Origin: Gnetum montanum
Taxonomy: Eukaryota; Streptophyta; Gnetopsida; Gnetales; Gnetaceae
NCBI GenBank assembly: GCA_015680685.1
Contig: MNCI01021399.1
Coordinates: 1,234,149-1,298,148 of the forward strand
Length of the DNA: 64,000 nt
Direction: 5' to 3'
The notes under the pieces were generated by a model. That model did not search any database. It had not been told where the DNA came from and saw nothing but the letters and a program-made list of their open reading frames with translations. How positions within the stretch are numbered: the first letter of the stretch is position 1; the number at the start of each line of letters is the position of its first letter. This document shows positions 33,246-43,976 of this stretch, one piece after another. Position numbers and translations under genes: made by a program.

Positions 33246-34738
33246 TGTACTTAGAGTGATCCTTTCATTGACAATTGGACCTTAAGGTGGCCCCTATTGT
33301 TGTAAGCGATTTGGTACTGGTGTTTGTTGTTTTTGTGCTTGCGGCCACAGTTTCCATTATTGCGTTTTGTTTGCCAACGTGTTGGTTCTTGTAAGCCACA
33401 TAGGCAGGGTCATTGCTATTTTGTGCAGCTTGTTCAATGTTCTTGATCTGTGTGAACGCATGGCTTAACATTTGAGCGCTTAGGTAGTATAGCTTTGACT
33501 TAATAAAGTCATTCACGGCTCCGTTCAGAATCATACGAAAATACTTTTTAGGGATGGGCTCATGAAGTTCGTTAAGGGTTGCACTCCATCGTTGGATGAA
33601 CTTTTGCCCAAGCTCAAGTGGTGCTTGTTTCACCTGTATCAGACTGTCTAGTGTGGCTTCAGGCTTGAGATTGTACTTAAATCGGGTTAACGAACTGATG
33701 TAACAGATCCTCCAAAGAGGATATGGAGTTACGAGGCAAGGCTCAGTACTAGTCTAAGGCTACGCTCATTAAGGACATAGCAAACACGCGCAATATTGCG
33801 TGGGGTCAAGCTTGAAGCAATAGAGTTTCTGAGCAAAACGTGACTAAGTGAGCATTTTGATCTCCCTTCCCATTGTACTTGGTTAACTGGGGCAGTGTGA
33901 TTCCCTTGGGTAAAGCTAATGGTGGCACTAAAGAGCTAATTGGATCGTCTTGGTAGAAATATAGTACTTTAACTTGTTCAGTGTTGTCAGCTTTGAGTTG
34001 TTTTACCTCATCCGCTAACACTTGCATCATCTGTTTTGCTTTTGCCCACTCTTGAGCGGTAGGTAGATTAATTGGTTGGGGAGGTTGTTGGGTTGTCATT
34101 TGTTGCTGTGGGGCAATGTTCAGAGTTGCGGTTGTGGGGTGTGGCATGTTGAAGTGGGTGGGTTGTTGAACAAGGGGTATGGTCCCTTGCCTAGCCACAA
34201 ACTGTGGAGTAACACCCTGGATGTGAGGGGCCGATGTAGTGAAAGTGGCCCCATGCATTTGCCCATGTGGTATGTACTGAGTGAAGATGGGGGTGGGTAA
34301 TCTCTGTTGGGGTATTGGTGCTTGTGTGCTCATTGAAACTTGGTGAGTGGTCGTCTGTCCCATGTGAGGATGGAGTGATGGGTTCACATAGGAATGGGTA
34401 CTGAGGGTGTGGTATGAATCCTTAGGTTTAGATTGTGCCTCGAAGTCATCTACATCATGTTGGTTTTGGGGCTCCTCAGTGGGTCACCGTGTGTTTTGGC
34501 CCCTTGCCAGAAGGAGTTGGGAGATGAGCCTATGATGAGGATCAGAAAGAGGGATGAAGTCATATACGGAGGGGGCAAATTCATGACCTCCCATGTATAT
34601 GTGCTCGAAGTTTCATTTTGCCTCCTGTTCTGTGTGGTCAATAGGAAGGTTGGCCTGAATCTTCACACAGATGTAGTTATACTGTTCTTGTGTCGGGACT
34701 ATGAAGGCATGTGCATTAGAGGTCTGGGATGACTCCAT
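33246..34738 (-). pseudogene. gag: B1 gag
   Basis: The start MESSQTSNAHAF (34738) lies at the position of the C start. YNYICVKIQANLPID is shared with C. A Pro/Gln-rich middle (34387-33806) runs to PPLALPKGITLPQLTKYNG. The capsid region follows with stops and a frameshift between 33805 and 33640. An open 122-codon frame (33633-33265) has LGQKFIQRWSATLNELHEPIP and ending LRSNCQ. Gag alone could package RNA, consistent with a non-autonomous element. Confidence 0.85.
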
Positions 34739-35487
34739 GATGATGTGTGAAAGGGCAGCGTATGTGCTAGCTAACAAGTGCTAAGTGTGTTTCGGGCTAA
34801 GTGTGCAGAGTATTTGGCATGTGAAGACTGAAAATTTTTCAAAGTGTCCAGCGTGTACAACGTAAACGGAAGGAAATTTGGCTAAGTATGAAATTATGAA
34901 CCATAGTTGTACGCAGATGGCGATCTCAGGTAAGAGGAAGTCATCTCTAAATTGTTATGTTGTGTGTATTGTATGCCTTGGACAAGGTGATCCATATTGG
35001 TGGCCGTTAGTACTTAGACCAATTTGAAGTAGGTGCGAATCGCAGCAAATTCGGCTTTGAAATGGGCTCGTTTTGTGTGTTTTTGTTGAAAAAACACTGT
35101 AGTGGTACTGTAGCAGCGTAAACACTGTAGCAACATAAACACTGTAGCAGCGTAGACACTGTAGTAGCATAAACACTGTAGCAGCGTAGACACTGTAGCA
35201 GCATAGACACTATAGCAGCATAAAGCACTATAGCAGTGTAAACATTGTAGCAGCGTAGACACTGTAGCAGCGTAAAGCACTATAGCAGTGTAAACATTGT
35301 AGCAGCGTAGACACTATAGCAGCGTAGACATTGTAGCAACGTAAACACTGTAGCAGCGTAAACACTGTAGCAGCATAGATACTATAGCAGCGTAAACACT
35401 ATAGCAGAATAGACACTGTAGCAGTGTAAACACTGTGTTTGTACAGGTAACGTAATCAGCGTTTCAATTAAACAAAAAATAATTCAG
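34739..35487 (-). repeat. Leader of B1 with 17-bp tandem array
   Basis: Between PBS and gag, positions 35100-35445 hold about 20 units of GTAGCAGCGTAAACACT (plus strand), a 17-bp repeat containing GCGTA. Frames through it give Cys/Tyr/Leu repeats and are not real proteins. The rest of the leader (34739-35095) shows no gene. Confidence 0.82.
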
Positions 35488-35505
35488 GTCCTTCTTCTAG
35501 CACCA
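35488..35505 (-). other. Primer-binding site of B1
   Basis: The minus strand reads TGGTGCTAGAAGAAGGAC, five bases after the LTR end. C has TGGCTCTAGAAGGAGGGCC and the fragment at 16249 TGGCACTAGAAGGAGGGCC. I cannot name the tRNA with confidence. Confidence 0.65.
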
Positions 35506-35510
35506 TTTTT

Positions 35511-38174
35511 TGTACCATCTGAAATCGTCGGTTTCCGGCTGGAAGGAAACAAAAACTAGGGGATCACAGGACACACACAAAAGACCCTACCTTCACCTGA
35601 GGGTGAGCTGGAATGAACGAAGGTAGAGTACCTCGGATGGTCCGCACGCAGATCAGGCAAGGATTTCCCCAAACATACACTGAGGTGTTATACGCTGGGT
35701 TATATGTAAATGGCGTGAAAGACACAAAATATAGCGTAAACAGCATAATTGATGTAAATGGAGCATAAATGGCGTAAACGTAAACGTAAAACAGCGTAAA
35801 CAATGAACAATTAATGCAAACTATTAAATATTTTAGGAAGAAAATGTAAGAATGGCATTTCAAAATGAGAGTACAATGCACCGGTCTAACACAGTTGTGG
35901 ATTTGACACAAGGCAGACGAAAAGCCCTGGTGGATGCAGGGATGACTGTGGGCTAGTTCGCATTGTAGGCACAACGTAGAGGCTGTATGCTCAGTGTACA
36001 GGGTTGTCCAACGTATATAGTTTTCTGCTCTGGTTCTCAGCATCTCTGCTCTCTGGTTTGCTCTAAAATTTTTCCACCTCGATTTAATGCAAAATTGGGG
36101 TTTTTATATAGGTTTAGATGTTAGACGCAGGTTGGGTGACACGTGGCACGTTGACCGGGTGTGAAAGAAAATTACAACTGTACAACGTACAGCATGCCAG
36201 CGTATAGCATGCCAGCATATAGCATGCCAGTGTACAGGATGCCAGCGTATAGCATGCCAACGTACATGCATGCCAGCATATAGGATGGTAGCATATAGGA
36301 TGCCAGCGTACAGGATACCAGCGTATAGCATGCCAGCGTACAGGATGCTAGCGTACATGCATGCCAGCGTACAGCATGTCAGCGTACATCAAAAATGTAC
36401 TGAGCATATACACATGAAAATGCTTTATTTTAAGGTCAAAACTTGATTTTTGGATACCTGAGAGCTACTGGGAACCTTGGGGAAGGTATTGGGGAGTCCA
36501 GACTCTTAGTTCTGGCATGTTTTGACTCAGTTCTGGAGCCCAAAAGTCTCTCTACGCTGGGCGTATACACTAGGCGTAGAGGAATGAAAGACCATTATTT
36601 GGAGCCCAAAATTTGATTTTCAAGTGGCTAAGAGCTACTGGGGACCCTGCGGAAGGTCCTGGGGGGTCTAGACGCTCAGTTCTAGCATGTTTTGACTCAT
36701 TTCTAGGGCCCAAAAGTCTCTCTACGCTGGGCGTATACATTGGGCGTAGAGGAATGAAAGACCATCATTTGGAGCCCAAAATTTGATTTTCAAGTGCCTG
36801 AGAGCTACTAGGGACCCTGGGGAAGGTCCTGGGGGGTCTGTACACTCATTTCTGGCATGTTTTAACTCATTTTTGGGGCCCAAAAGTCTCTCTACGCTGG
36901 GCTCTATGCTGGGCATAGAGGAATGAAAGACCATCATTTGGAGCCAAAATTTGATTTTCAGGTATCTGAGAGCTATTGGGTACCTTGGCGAAGGTCTTGG
37001 GGGGTCTAGACATTCAGTTCTGGCATGTTTTGACTCATTTTTGGGGCCCAAAAGTCTCTCTACGCTGGGCGTAGAGGAATGAAAGACCATCATTTGGAGG
37101 CAAAAATTTGATTTTCAAGTGCCTAAGAGCTATTTTGAACCCTAGGGAAGGTCCTAGGGGGTCTAGACACTCAATTCTGGCATGTTTTAACTCATTTTTG
37201 GGGCCCAAAAGTCTCTCTACGTTGGGCTCTATGCTGGGCGTATATGCTGGGCGTAAAGGAATGAAAGACCATCATTTGGAGCCCAAAATTTAATTTTCAA
37301 GTGCCTGAGAGCTACTGGGGACCTTGTGAAAGGTCTTGGGGGGTCCAGACGCTCATTTCTAGCATGTTTTGACTCATTTTTGGGGCCTAAAATTCTCTCT
37401 ACGCTGGGCTCTTCGATGGGCGTAGAGGAATGAAAGCCCCCCCTTTGGAGCCAAAAATTTGATTTTCAAGTGCCTAAGAGCTATTGGGGACCCTGGGGAA
37501 GGTCTTGGGGGGTCTAGAAACTCAGTTATGGCATTTTTTGACTCATTTTTGGGGCCCAAAAGTCTCTCTACGCTGGGCTCTATGCTGGGCGTAGAGGAAT
37601 GAAAGACCATTATTTGGAGCCCAAAATTTGATTTTCAGGTGCCTGAAAGGTACTGGGGACCTTGGGGAAGGTCTTGGGGGGTCCAGATGCTCATTTCTAG
37701 CATGTTTTGACTCATTTTTGGGGCCCAAAAGTCTCTCTACGCTGGGCTCTATGCTGGGCGTAGAGGAATGAAAGACCATTATTTGGAGCCCAAAATTTGA
37801 TTTTCAGGTGCCTGAGAGCTGCTAGGGACCTTGGGGAAGGTCCTTGGGGGTCCAGATGCTAAGTTCTAGCATGTTTTGATTCATTTATGGGGCCCAAAAG
37901 TTGCTGTACGCTGGGCTCTACGTTGGCCAGTGTACACTAAGGTGTGCCCAGAGTATACTTGGTCAAAACCAAGTATTTTGAACCCAAAACTTGAAATTAC
38001 TAATGTCGGATGCTGATGTAATCACTTTTGGGACCCAAGGAACTCTCTATTGTTCAAATATGCTTTGTTTGATGCTATTTTTGAGGTTCACAAGTTTCGT
38101 TCATGCTGGGAAGTATCATGACTTAGCTTGATTCTTGTCTAAAAGTGTTGGGTCCAAATTTTTGTGGTGTTTCA
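35511..38174 (-). repeat. 5' LTR of B1 (2664 bp)
   Basis: The same ends as the 3' LTR: plus strand TGTACCATCT at 35511, GTGTTTCA ending at 38174. It is about 690 bp longer, because its U3 array has about four more units of about 170 bp. TATATAAAAA lies at 36110-36101 and CACGTG at 36140-36145. Confidence 0.92.
36540..37930 (-). repeat. About 170-bp tandem array in U3 of the B1 5' LTR
   Basis: Eight clear units begin at CTCTCTACGCTGGG (near 36549, 36718, 36888, 37058, 37214, 37396, 37564, 37733), and a degenerate ninth near 37901. Units differ by whether the palindrome is simple (CTCTACGCTGGGCGTAGAG) or expanded by GCGTATACGCTGG or CTCTATGCTGG. Confidence 0.9.
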
Positions 38175-38179
38175 ATTAC
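38175..38179. repeat. Target-site duplication of B1, right copy (ATTAC)
   Basis: This directly follows the LTR end GTGTTTCA and is identical to 27699-27703. Confidence 0.9.
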
Positions 38180-39578
38180 ACCTTGGTAACCCACCTAAGT
38201 TGACTGACCAAGGGGTTTTTGGTATGTTTTATTTCTTGCTATATGATTTCTATATATATATATATATTTGTTTGACTAGTTATGATGATTTTTGTTGATA
38301 TAAGACTTAGGTGTTGAAACATCGGAGGCTCATAATCATCGGATAGAAGTACCGAGATTGCAGACAACAGTTGAAACAACAACTCAAGCTGGTGTAGAAT
38401 CCACAAATGAACCTAAACCATGGCTTGAAATTCCAAACAAAGTGGACTTTGTTACAGGCATTTTCAATGATGTGGTAGCTCATTTACAAGAAGCTGACCC
38501 TGAATTAGGTACGTGTGTGTGATGTGTAACATCGAATGACCTGAGTTAATTCATTGCATTTTATTTAATTTTTCATTGGCTAAGTTATGTGCTTCTTGTA
38601 TTGGTAGGTGCAAAGCTTCAATGGGACCCTTCCAAGGCAACCCATATCAATGCTCTACCTGAACTTCCTGAAAAAATTAGGCAAGTTTCTAGAAAGATTT
38701 ATGATGCAGTCGTGGGTTGCGTGGTTTAAAATGCTAAGTATCTCTGGACTTGTAGGTGTTCTATTGAACATTTTTCGCAAAAAGTTCAATTGGCAGAGAA
38801 GAATGTTTCCAAGCTAATAAAAGAGAGGAATGACTATAAAGCCCATTATGATTTCGCATCTACTAGGTTGGTAGGTGATAGTACTTGGCGTACTTCTGAG
38901 ATCACCTATGCTTGTTATTGGAATATCCTAAATAGCAAGTACAGGTGACTGGAGAGCTAGCTGAACAAAGGGCCCAAATCAATTCGTTGAATCGAAAATT
39001 TCAAGATTGGAAATCCTTCGTCACCAAAGTACATAAATGGGGCCAAGACCAAAAAGATCACAAGTACCAGTATAAGAAGTGGCTGAAAGAAGAGTCTATT
39101 GAACATTGTTGGTTGGAGATTTTTGTTGAGGGACTGGACTTACGTACTCCCTATGATAAGTTTGTTGAATGTACAGTAGTGGAGGGGTCTCCTGAGCAAT
39201 CCATCACTACTGCCTCTGGGGAAGTTTTGGTTGGCCAATTTCCTCTTGAACGTCCTTCCTGGACATCAGTGGACAAGGGTAAAGAAGTGGCCAATGTTGA
39301 TTTAGGTCTCAAAAAAGATTGGTCATGCAGGCCAGAAGAAGAGATTCTTCGTCATATAGAATTTGGTCTTAGGCATTCTTCTCTTGTAAGCATTTTGGTC
39401 TTGTAACTTTTTGTTGTTTTTGGTTAGTTGTTTAATTTCTCTTTATGTTTACTAATTAGGTTTTTTTGTACTTTTGTCATTGTAGGGTCATAGTGGTGAT
39501 GAGGGTGGCCCTAGTGGAGCGGGACCCAATGATGCGGAGGAGTTTGGGGATCAGCCCCCTCCTAGCACTGATGCCTAG

Positions 39579-39978
39579 TTTAGCTTGTTATTCTTGTTAA
39601 TCTTGTAATTTTTTTGTTGTAATTTGTTGTTTTTGACAATGAATGGGGACATGTAACATGATCATGATATAATACAATATGTTTACATTTTTTAAAGTTT
39701 AAGAAGAATGATAGTGATGTAGACAACATGTAAAGGGAAATCGTAATGTGTAAAACATAAAATATGGGTAAGAAGGTAAACAAGGGATCTGATTTTGATG
39801 AAACTGAAATGCACTGTGTTCTAGTTTAAGGTCATCTTGGGCTATGTGCATCAGTTTAAAGTCATGACAAACCGTCATACTTATGTTATGAAAAAGAAAA
39901 ATTTTTAACTATTTTTGGGTAGTTTTACGTCATTTCAAATGTGTGGTAGTTTTACATCATTTTGGATGTGTGGTACTT
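39579..39978. other. Spacer between antisense gene end and protease end in element C
   Basis: Two to four minisatellite-like units lie at 39822-39975 (GTTTAAGGTCATCTTGGGC, GTTTTACGTCATTTCAAATG). The rest is AT-rich. This matches 4016-4571 in A. No gene is seen. Confidence 0.55.
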
Positions 39979-41256
39979 TTAATAGTTGAGTAGTTTCTTT
40001 ATTTTTTGAAGCTTAACATTGGAAGTAGGGCATGTCGGTGTGATCCTATATTTAGCATCTCCTTCACTAGTTATGTCAAATGGTAATTTTGACCATGAGA
40101 CATCTGAGGGAATGACCCCTATGTCAGCATGTTCTAATGTTTCCACATTTTGTAATGTTTCCATGTTTTCTGGGGGATCATAATTTGGAGGTTGATTATC
40201 ACTTTGGGTTTTATTTGGTGTATTGTCTTTCTTAGGCTCATCGGTGGTGTCATCTTATTTAAGCTTAGGGGTAATGTCATCTTTTTTAGATTCATAGATT
40301 TTAACCTCTGAGCCTTGGTTTGTGCCTACGTGTAAAGAGATGTTGGATGTAGTCACATCACTATGTATAATGATTTCACCACCTTTGTAGGGTAAGTGAA
40401 TCTCTTGATGGATGGGTGAGGATACTACTTTTAATTGGGCTAACCAAGGTTGTCCCAAAATCAAGTTAAATCCTGGCATCTCACCCATGACCACAAACTT
40501 GGTTGACGTGGGGAACTGGTCCCCTGCTACGAAGTCCAAAGTGAGTGTTTCTTTTACTATGACACATGACCCACTAAATGATTATAGGAATGTTGTGGAT
40601 GTTGGTTTTATCTACTTTATGAGCCCTAATTGTTCAATTATGGGAAATGGTACTATGTTCATGGTTACCCCATCACCAACATGCACCCTATGTATTTTAA
40701 ACTGGTTAACTTGTATAGTTATGAACATAGGTGTAGTGGTGACTTCTCCGATTTTTTCATCTGTTTTAATGTTATCTGCATGGAAGCCTAGTAATGTGGA
40801 CCTTGATCTTTGATGTGGAGACATTATTGCATGAACGGATGGTTCAATTATAGGTAAGTCTTCATTGATAGGGATCGATGTTAACATACATACCAGGGCT
40901 TTGTGGTGTACTTGAGAAGTCATCATTAGGTCATACAGGTTTAGCAAAGTGTTCTTTTTTTTGAGGGCCTGTGTAACCTGGGTTAGGGCACTAGCTAAGT
41001 CTTTGCTATTTGGTATGTTCTTGTTGGTCAAAATTTGGTCCATTGGACCCAACAGTTGTATCTCTTGAGGAAGGGTTGTTGCGTGGTCAACTGTAATTAT
41101 TGGGTTTGGCTTATCAGGTATTCTAGATTTTTTAGCTTGATTACTTGTGCTTGACTCATCAGTTGTCAAGGCCATGGGTACAACATTTAATGGAGTGGGT
41201 TTTGAGGGTCCCAAATCATGACCTTGATGTTCTCTTTTCAAATGTTCCCTGGTCAA
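39979..41256 (-). pseudogene. Element C retropepsin-like protease
   Basis: A 214-codon frame (41256-40612) holds LLGPMDQILTNKNIPN, LYDLMMTSQVHHKALV and the active-site segment VHVGDGVTMNIVP, where A has DDGA. After a frameshift the next frame (40539-40255) has NLILGQPWLAQL and HQEIHLPYKGGE. The tail (40164-39979) has LPFDITSEGDAKYRI and ends KLQKIKKLLNY, like A. The catalytic Asp remains but the first half of the motif has drifted. Confidence 0.83.
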
Positions 41257-41975
41257 CCTATCTACGAGGTGTCCTCATGAAGGGTGTAGGGGAACCATCG
41301 GGGCTCAAACATCTGGTTACTTTGGATCCTGAATGAAAAATGGAATAGGGCTGGTTTGCAATGGAACTGTTGGTGATTGAGTGTCAAGATTTTTGGGCAT
41401 CTGGATTATGAATGGTGTGGGACAAGTTTTTGGTTGAACTGTTGGAGTTTGAATGTCAGGTTACTTAGGCACCTGATGGTAAATGGAGCAGGTTTGGTTT
41501 GCGGGGGTACGTTTGTCATTGCCACCATGAGAGGTACCAGGATGATGAATGACTTTTGAGGTGTGGAGGATGTATGTGTTAGAAGTGAGGGTAGGGAAGA
41601 TGGTGTTGACGCTATAGGAATACGAATCACAAAGGGTTTTCTAGGTATTTCTTGTTCATTGCTGACATGTATTGTGTTGAACACATAAAGAGTTTCCTTT
41701 GAGTTAAGGGGATCCTTATACACACCCATAGATTGATTTTGCAGTTTTATAGGGTTAGCTTCATCGAAGGTTATTTCACCCCTATCAATCATACATTGTA
41801 TGTCTTGTTTCAAGGTGAAATAGTAATCAATTCCATGCCCGTTTCATTGATGGTACTCGCAAAATCTATCTAGCCTAAAGCCTCTCAGCACTGGAGGCTC
41901 ATTCAGCGTTTCCAAGCTTGGGTTTCTAACCAATTCACAGTAGCGGTCATCTCTTTTGGCTGTCATGGGAGACAA
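41257..41975 (-). pseudogene. Element C zinc knuckle and repeat linker
   Basis: The zinc-knuckle remnant CEYHQ-stop-NGHGIDYY (about 41872-41825) has lost its last Cys. KQDIQCMIDRGEITFDEANP follows. Linker motifs are KPFVIRIPIAS, KSFIILVPL, APFTIRC, TPFIIQMPK and IPFFIQDPK, more diverged than in A and B1. A long open frame covers 41813-41406. Confidence 0.72.
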
Positions 41976-43976
41976 CTACTTATGTTTCATGGCCCTAGCC
42001 TTTAAAAGTTGATCTAGTAGTTGCAAAGGCTTCATAGGCAACAATGTATATTGAACAGGTTCTTTTTTCTCAAATGTACTAGCATGACCCATGTTAGCAG
42101 TTTGGGTGAAGGATGGTTTGGGTGTGGGTGCAAGAGAAGTTCTCTCATAGTTAATGGGAATAATAGGTTGTTTCCCTTTTTGTTCCACTTTGTTGGGTTG
42201 AGCCGCCTCTGCTACTACTACTACCATTGCTTTAGCCTTGTCTTTGTCTTTCTTCGTGTGTTGATTTTTAAAGGCTGAGTAAGTAGGATCATGACTATTT
42301 TGGGTTGCCTCCTCTATGTTCTTTATCTGTACAAAATCTTGACTCATAGTGTGAGCATTTAGATAGTAGAGCTTTGACTTAACAAAGTTGTTCACAGCTC
42401 CTTTAAGAATCGTAAGTAGGTATGTTTCAGGGATTGGCTCATGAAGTTCATTAAGTGTAGCACTCCATCTCTGAATGAACTTTTGCACACATTCTAATGG
42501 TGCTTGCTTCACCTAGATTACCCTATCTAAGGTTGCTTTAGGCTTTAGGTTGTACTTAAACCTAGTAACAAACTGGTGTAATAGATCCTCCAAAGAGGAT
42601 ATAGAGTTATGGGGTAAGGCTCTATACCAGTCTAAGGCTCTTCTGGTTAAAGACATGGTGAACACATGTAGGATTACATGGGGCCAAGCTTGAAGCAACA
42701 GACATTCTAATATTAATGTTACTAAGTGGGCTTTTGGGTCTCCTTCCCCATTATATTTTATCAATTGAGGCAATGAAACTCCCTTGGGTAAATTCAAAGA
42801 TGGAACTGACGAATTGATCGGATCATCTTGGTAGAAGTCCAACATTTTAAGCTCTTCAATGTTAGTGATTTTGAGGTGCTTTACCTCATCAATGAACTCT
42901 TGCATCATCCTTTTGGCCTCGGCCCATTCTTGGGCACTCAGTGGAGCAGTAGGTTGGTTAGTTTGAGTGTTATACAAGATAGACTGTTGTACAGTTGGTG
43001 GGAATGATCACTGATGAGTTGTTGATGGTTGTACTTAAGGGACGTTCATAGATGAAATTGTAGTAGGTGGTATGTTGTAGTGAGCCAGTTGATATTGTTG
43101 CATGCGAGATGTGGTCCACTACCCAGTTACAAGTTGTGAAGAAACGCCCTCAACCTGTTGAGTCAAAGTGGTGAAGGGTGTTCCTTGGATTTGCACTCGT
43201 GGTATATAGTGAGTAGATGTAGAAGTGGGTATCACAGATGGCATCCCAATTACTTGGGGTGGGAAGGTCACTCCTACATTAGTATGAGAGGAGATTTGTT
43301 CGGGTTCTACTTGTAGGAGAGGGGATAATGTGGTGACCTGAGGAATAACAGAGATGGGTGCATTAAATTCAGAATTGGTCATGGGGAGAGTGGGAATGAG
43401 AGTGGGTGCTTCTTGTTGAGAGACATGTGCTTGAGTGCTTTTAAATGTGTGAAGGCAAATGGTCTCTCCTGTGAAAGAGTGGAATAATGGGTTTGCGTAA
43501 GTATGCAAACTGAGAGTATGGTACGAATCCCCATGTTTGGATTGAGCCGTGAAATCATCTTCCTCATTTTTGTTTTGAGGCTCTACGGTGGGTTGGCGTG
43601 AGGTTTGGTTCCTTGCCATGAGGAGTTGAGATATGAGTTTGTGGTGGGATTTAGAGAGGGAAATTATGTGTTATGTTGAAGGGGTAAAGTTATGGTCCCC
43701 CTTATAGATGAGTTCGTAATGTCGTTTTGCTTCCATTTCTATGTGATTGATGGCCAGGTTAGCTTGGATTTTAACACAAATAAAGTTATATTGTTTGGGC
43801 ATTAGGATGGTAAATGTGGGGTCTCTACCTTGCAGTCTTAGTGATTGGTGAGGTGGCCCCTGAGGGTTCATCTTTCCATGGGCAACTATGGACTCGGTGG
43901 TGGTGACGGGACCTAAGATCATGGTACCAAAGTCAGACACAAGAAAGGCAGCAATGTTGATGTGTGTGGAGTCCAT
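41976..43976 (-). pseudogene. gag: Element C gag
   Basis: The likely start MDSTHINIAAF is at 43976, just inside the leader. YNFICVKIQANLAIN is followed by a stop, then an open 166-codon frame (43619-43119) that is Pro/Thr/Gln-rich. Another runs 42977-42513 (AQEWAEAKRMMQEFIDEVK, LDFYQDDPINSS, LPQLIKYNGEGDP, ALDWYRALP, LLHQFVTRFKYNLKP), and after one stop a third runs 42512-41976 (VQKFIQRWSATLNELHEPIP, NFVKSKLYYLNA). It is one frame broken mainly by nonsense changes, giving the best view of the ancestral gag of this family. Confidence 0.88.

Larger units (their letters stand above)
27704..38174 (-). mobile_element. Nested Tat-related element B1 with gag and protease but no pol
   Basis: Two LTRs in the same (-) orientation, with perfect ATTAC duplications outside, enclose a PBS, leader, gag, zinc knuckle, linker, protease, minisatellite, 3' noncoding region and polypurine tract. 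There is no trace of RT, RNase H, integrase or antisense gene: only about 70 bp separate the protease stop (31312) from the first minisatellite-type unit. In about 215 aligned bases of the LTRs I count about 30 differences, largely transitions. It was probably mobilised in trans by an autonomous relative. It contains one undetermined base (N at 29864). Confidence 0.9.
24580..39578 (+). pseudogene. Antisense eight-exon gene of element C, exon 5 split by nested element B1
   Basis: Exons inferred on the plus strand are 24580-24713, 25408-25856, 25938-26209, 26299-27345, about 27450-27703 joined to 38180-38221, 38311-38508, 38608-39385 and 39486-39578. Donor and acceptor positions match the A copy. 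The FCP1-like region reads KPFLLVVELMGVLLW, GFRVVMWSHLSE, SSNTLFLAFWVHTLFQNPP. The invariant late Asp pair is LA here as in A. Exon 4 has GLMDLFNALTSN and MVSIVDSFND; exon 5 is Glu-rich; exon 6 has IPNKVDFVTGIF; exon 7 has FQDWKSFVTKVHKWGQD and LVGQFPLERPSW; exon 8 ends GPSGAGPND to PPPSTDA. Removing B1 plus one ATTAC restores an open exon 5 (EGSLHLGNPPKL). Stops in exons 1, 2, 4 and 7 mark decay. Confidence 0.75.

Noticed and set aside
34955-35280. Cys/Tyr/Leu-rich frames resembling small cysteine-rich proteins
   Set aside because: They are produced by the 17-bp leader array read in different frames.
27704-38174. Reading 20-46 kb as two separate full elements side by side
   Set aside because: The LTR pairs, polypurine tracts and the exon that continues across 27703/38180 show one element (C) with B1 nested inside it.
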